A stretch of 7,698 nucleotides of DNA. It comes from Bacteroidales bacterium (GTDB lineage Bacteria; Bacteroidota; Bacteroidia; Bacteroidales; 4484-276). Numbering within the stretch: position 1 is the first letter of the stretch; each line of letters starts with the position of its first letter. Below, in pieces: positions 7,401 through 7,698 of this stretch. The notes under the pieces are model-generated. The model was not told the DNA's origin. It did no database searches and worked only from the letters and a program-made list of their open reading frames with translations. The position numbers and the translations under genes are program-made. The DNA lies in NCBI GenBank assembly GCA_018400545.1, contig JAGYLT010000103.1, positions 1 to 7,698 on the forward strand. Direction: 5' to 3'.

Positions 7401-7695
7401 TGCCGGTGCACAGACCCAATTGCCTGATGCTTTAACTGACATTAAGGAAATTGAGTCACTTTACATATCGGCTCATGCGGCCACCAGCCTTCCGGCAAAC
7501 CTCGATAAGCTTGAAAACCTTCGCGAACTTACACTTTGGATGAACAACCTGGCGGGTTTTCCGGATGCGATTAAAAACATGAAAAATCTAAACACACTTT
7601 ATATCCATTCAAATATCCCTGAGGAAAAGGTTGAAGAGTTGCGCAACAAAATGCCCGATTGCAGAATTATATCACCCCAAAGCCACGAAAATTAA
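4405..7695 (+). CDS. Exported leucine-rich-repeat protein with TPR-like and WG-repeat N-terminus
   Basis: This 1096-residue protein begins with a signal peptide (MKKIILPIILALLCFPAFS, cleavage probably after Ser19). Residues 23-80 (FEKGRNQF, YIKAFQYFDLAYDWA) look like a TPR hairpin. Residues 103-160 form a WG-type repeat (YGFIDKEGTAIISYKY, then FDKYGLARVKRNKRAYLLD). From about residue 194 it is a solenoid of 23-residue leucine-rich repeats of the form LxxLxLxxNxIxxIPxxIxx: 23 clear repeats to residue 713, a degenerate stretch to 845, then 10 more to about 1085, closing with a cap-like LRNKMPDCRI. LRRs bind protein ligands, so this is the likely sensor, in the periplasm or beyond; there is no C-terminal sorting domain or anchor that I can see. 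It starts 3 bases after the STAND stop, ending the visible operon. A similar TPR-like region in the STAND tail faces the same compartment, making direct contact plausible. An alternative is a general surface adhesin carried along by chance, which the tight spacing argues against. Confidence 0.92.
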   Translation: MKKIILPIILALLCFPAFSQTDGFNENFEKGRNQFNADPPNYIKAFQYFDLAYDWATNQDQKDKAMEQKNECRKAIQRQQDDLETAIGQKEGIIGAFYFYDDKMALAYKDNRYGFIDKEGTAIISYKYTEARPFDKYGLARVKRNKRAYLLDTLGTEYLLFDGSGFVSAETMAIDLRNKPDNDISNFLLETQDVKILMLSGNFLRSVPPGVETLPQLRILLLDNNKIKELPESFTSLENLKILDLGNNNLSVLPDSLDKLSNLNNLYVYGNYLAEIPEEISVISSLNVLDVSDNQISDFDDNAFRNLQNLKSLLAADNLLDHFPVFIPEIKYLTELDLSNNEISEIPNRISTLDSLQWLNLSGNKITSIPDEIGRLTQLRALDLADNKIPAIPPSIGQNTNLSLLDLSKNYISQIPGELSAIKDISVLNLGDNNIDHFPESIIKLEDLRILNLAGNQIRSLPPDIHKLKKLSALNLSNNNIKKLPPGIDSLMMLTELNLEGNPFKVIPDEITRLVFLDKLNLSYTGTSALPESFSNIGYLTSLKLAGNNFEEIPQQLQLLSLLLLLDMSHNDIGKIPNEINKIPTLEKLYLQGNNLKLIPEEIESLIKLEMLNLSDNEIDSVPETLGELARLDMLMLDDNNLKSIDLDFVSRSKLGTLSAANNQIAEFKLNFGTLTNLQQLHLQNNNIDSLPENINEAAVLQYIDLRGNDSLDIDWLCRVFSHSPRRIILSGGNVDPDNYKTENITFIRIDPISFVPESLQKMPNLALLDMAGGGLTATDLHKAFDHSEKTVVYTSQKLPDVSNRNNVVVNLSPTELLKIQSAGNADSRTLSLPGLLQEGIPEEIKDFKNLESLDLSNNGLNQEGLENVWQLRQLKSLDLSANKISEVPSGMTGLKDLRKLVLSGNNISVLPEKIGELKNLEYLFLSNNGFERLPDGISELTASKYLALDGNPLTALPDSIVKLTNLEYLSLSLADLNDTDKALETIANIPNLRQFYVDAGAQTQLPDALTDIKEIESLYISAHAATSLPANLDKLENLRELTLWMNNLAGFPDAIKNMKNLNTLYIHSNIPEEKVEELRNKMPDCRIISPQSHEN
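4711..4884 (+). repeat. WG-type repeat in the LRR protein
   Basis: Residues 103-160 contain the pattern KYGFID..G..I....Y..A..F....A.V..., the beta-rich WG repeat found in many Bacteroidota exported proteins. One clear unit (YGFIDKEGTAIISYKYTEAR) and a second degenerate one (RAYLLDTLGTEYLL) are visible. Function is unknown; it is probably a structural or binding module between the TPR-like start and the LRRs. Confidence 0.65.
4984..6543 (+). repeat. LRR block 1: 23 leucine-rich repeats
   Basis: The LxLxxN cores start at residues 197, 220, 243, 266, 289, 313 and then every 23 residues to 704. Spacing is exactly 23 throughout except for one 24-residue unit ending at 313. Typical cores are LDLSNN, LNLSGN, LDLADN and LNLAGN, each followed by IxxIP or IxxLP. 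The unit at 520 (LNLSYT) has lost the core Asn. Such regularity points to an unbroken curved solenoid. Confidence 0.93.
6544..6939 (+). repeat. Degenerate middle section of the LRR solenoid
   Basis: Residues 714-845 keep leucine-rich periodicity but mostly lose the Asn ladder. Repeat-like cores are at about 728 (IILSGG), 769 (LDMAGG), 792 (VVYTSQ) and 831 (LSLPGL); 769 to 792 and 831 to 854 keep the 23-residue step, while 792 to 831 does not. I read it as degenerate repeats and a probable insertion, not a separate domain, with moderate certainty. Confidence 0.5.
6940..7659 (+). repeat. LRR block 2: about 10 leucine-rich repeats and C-terminal cap
   Basis: Cores begin at residues 854, 878, 901, 924, 947, 970, 996, 1019, 1042 and 1065. 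The first five are canonical (LDLSNN, LDLSAN, LVLSGN, LFLSNN, LALDGN); those at 970, 996 and 1019 have lost the Asn, and one unit is 26 residues long. The chain ends with a helix-like cap, VEELRNKMPDCRI. Confidence 0.85.
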
Positions 7696-7698
7696 AAC

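Noticed and set aside
4984..7659. LRR-coding DNA as a possible recent tandem duplication or CRISPR-like array
   Set aside because: The 69-base period is clear at protein level, but the DNA units differ widely, with no identical repeats or spacers. It is an old coding repeat, not an array.

Overview
The window reads as a chromosomal stretch from a member of the Bacteroidota. The signs are a Bacteroidetes-style DinB tail, weak or absent Shine-Dalgarno sequences before every start, a promoter candidate resembling the TTG/TAnnTTTG class, and a WG-repeat/LRR protein with a signal peptide ending in FSQ. This lineage call is inference; no marker gene is complete here.

Layout: bases 1-457 hold the 3' end of a DNA polymerase IV gene (dinB) whose beginning lies outside the window. 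Bases 458-714 are an AT-rich intergenic spacer with no gene and one candidate promoter. From 715 to 7695 four same-strand genes are packed with gaps of only 1, 2 and 3 bases, so they are almost certainly one operon: (A) a 131-residue helical protein ending in a short Asn/Gly/Gln-rich beta-like motif; (B) a 393-residue protein that begins with a second copy of that motif and continues into a SIR2-like Rossmann domain whose catalytic Asn and His appear to be replaced; (C) a 701-residue STAND-type NTPase with Walker A and B motifs, a coiled coil, one transmembrane helix and a TPR-like tail; (D) a 1096-residue protein with a signal peptide, a TPR-like/WG-repeat N-terminus and a long leucine-rich-repeat solenoid. 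The window ends 3 bases after gene D, so the operon may continue.

Working model (inference): the four genes form an NLR-like conflict or stress-signalling system split over several polypeptides and across the inner membrane. The exported LRR protein would be the sensor. The periplasmic TPR tail of the STAND protein would receive the signal, its cytoplasmic NTPase would act as the switch, the SIR2-like protein would be an adaptor, and the small motif-bearing protein would be the effector, recruited by like-with-like contact between the paired motifs in A and B. The paired motif has the logic of the amyloid signalling motifs described for bacterial and fungal NLRs, but its placement on a degenerate SIR2-like protein rather than on the STAND protein, and the exported LRR component, look unusual. 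No function has been demonstrated from sequence alone.
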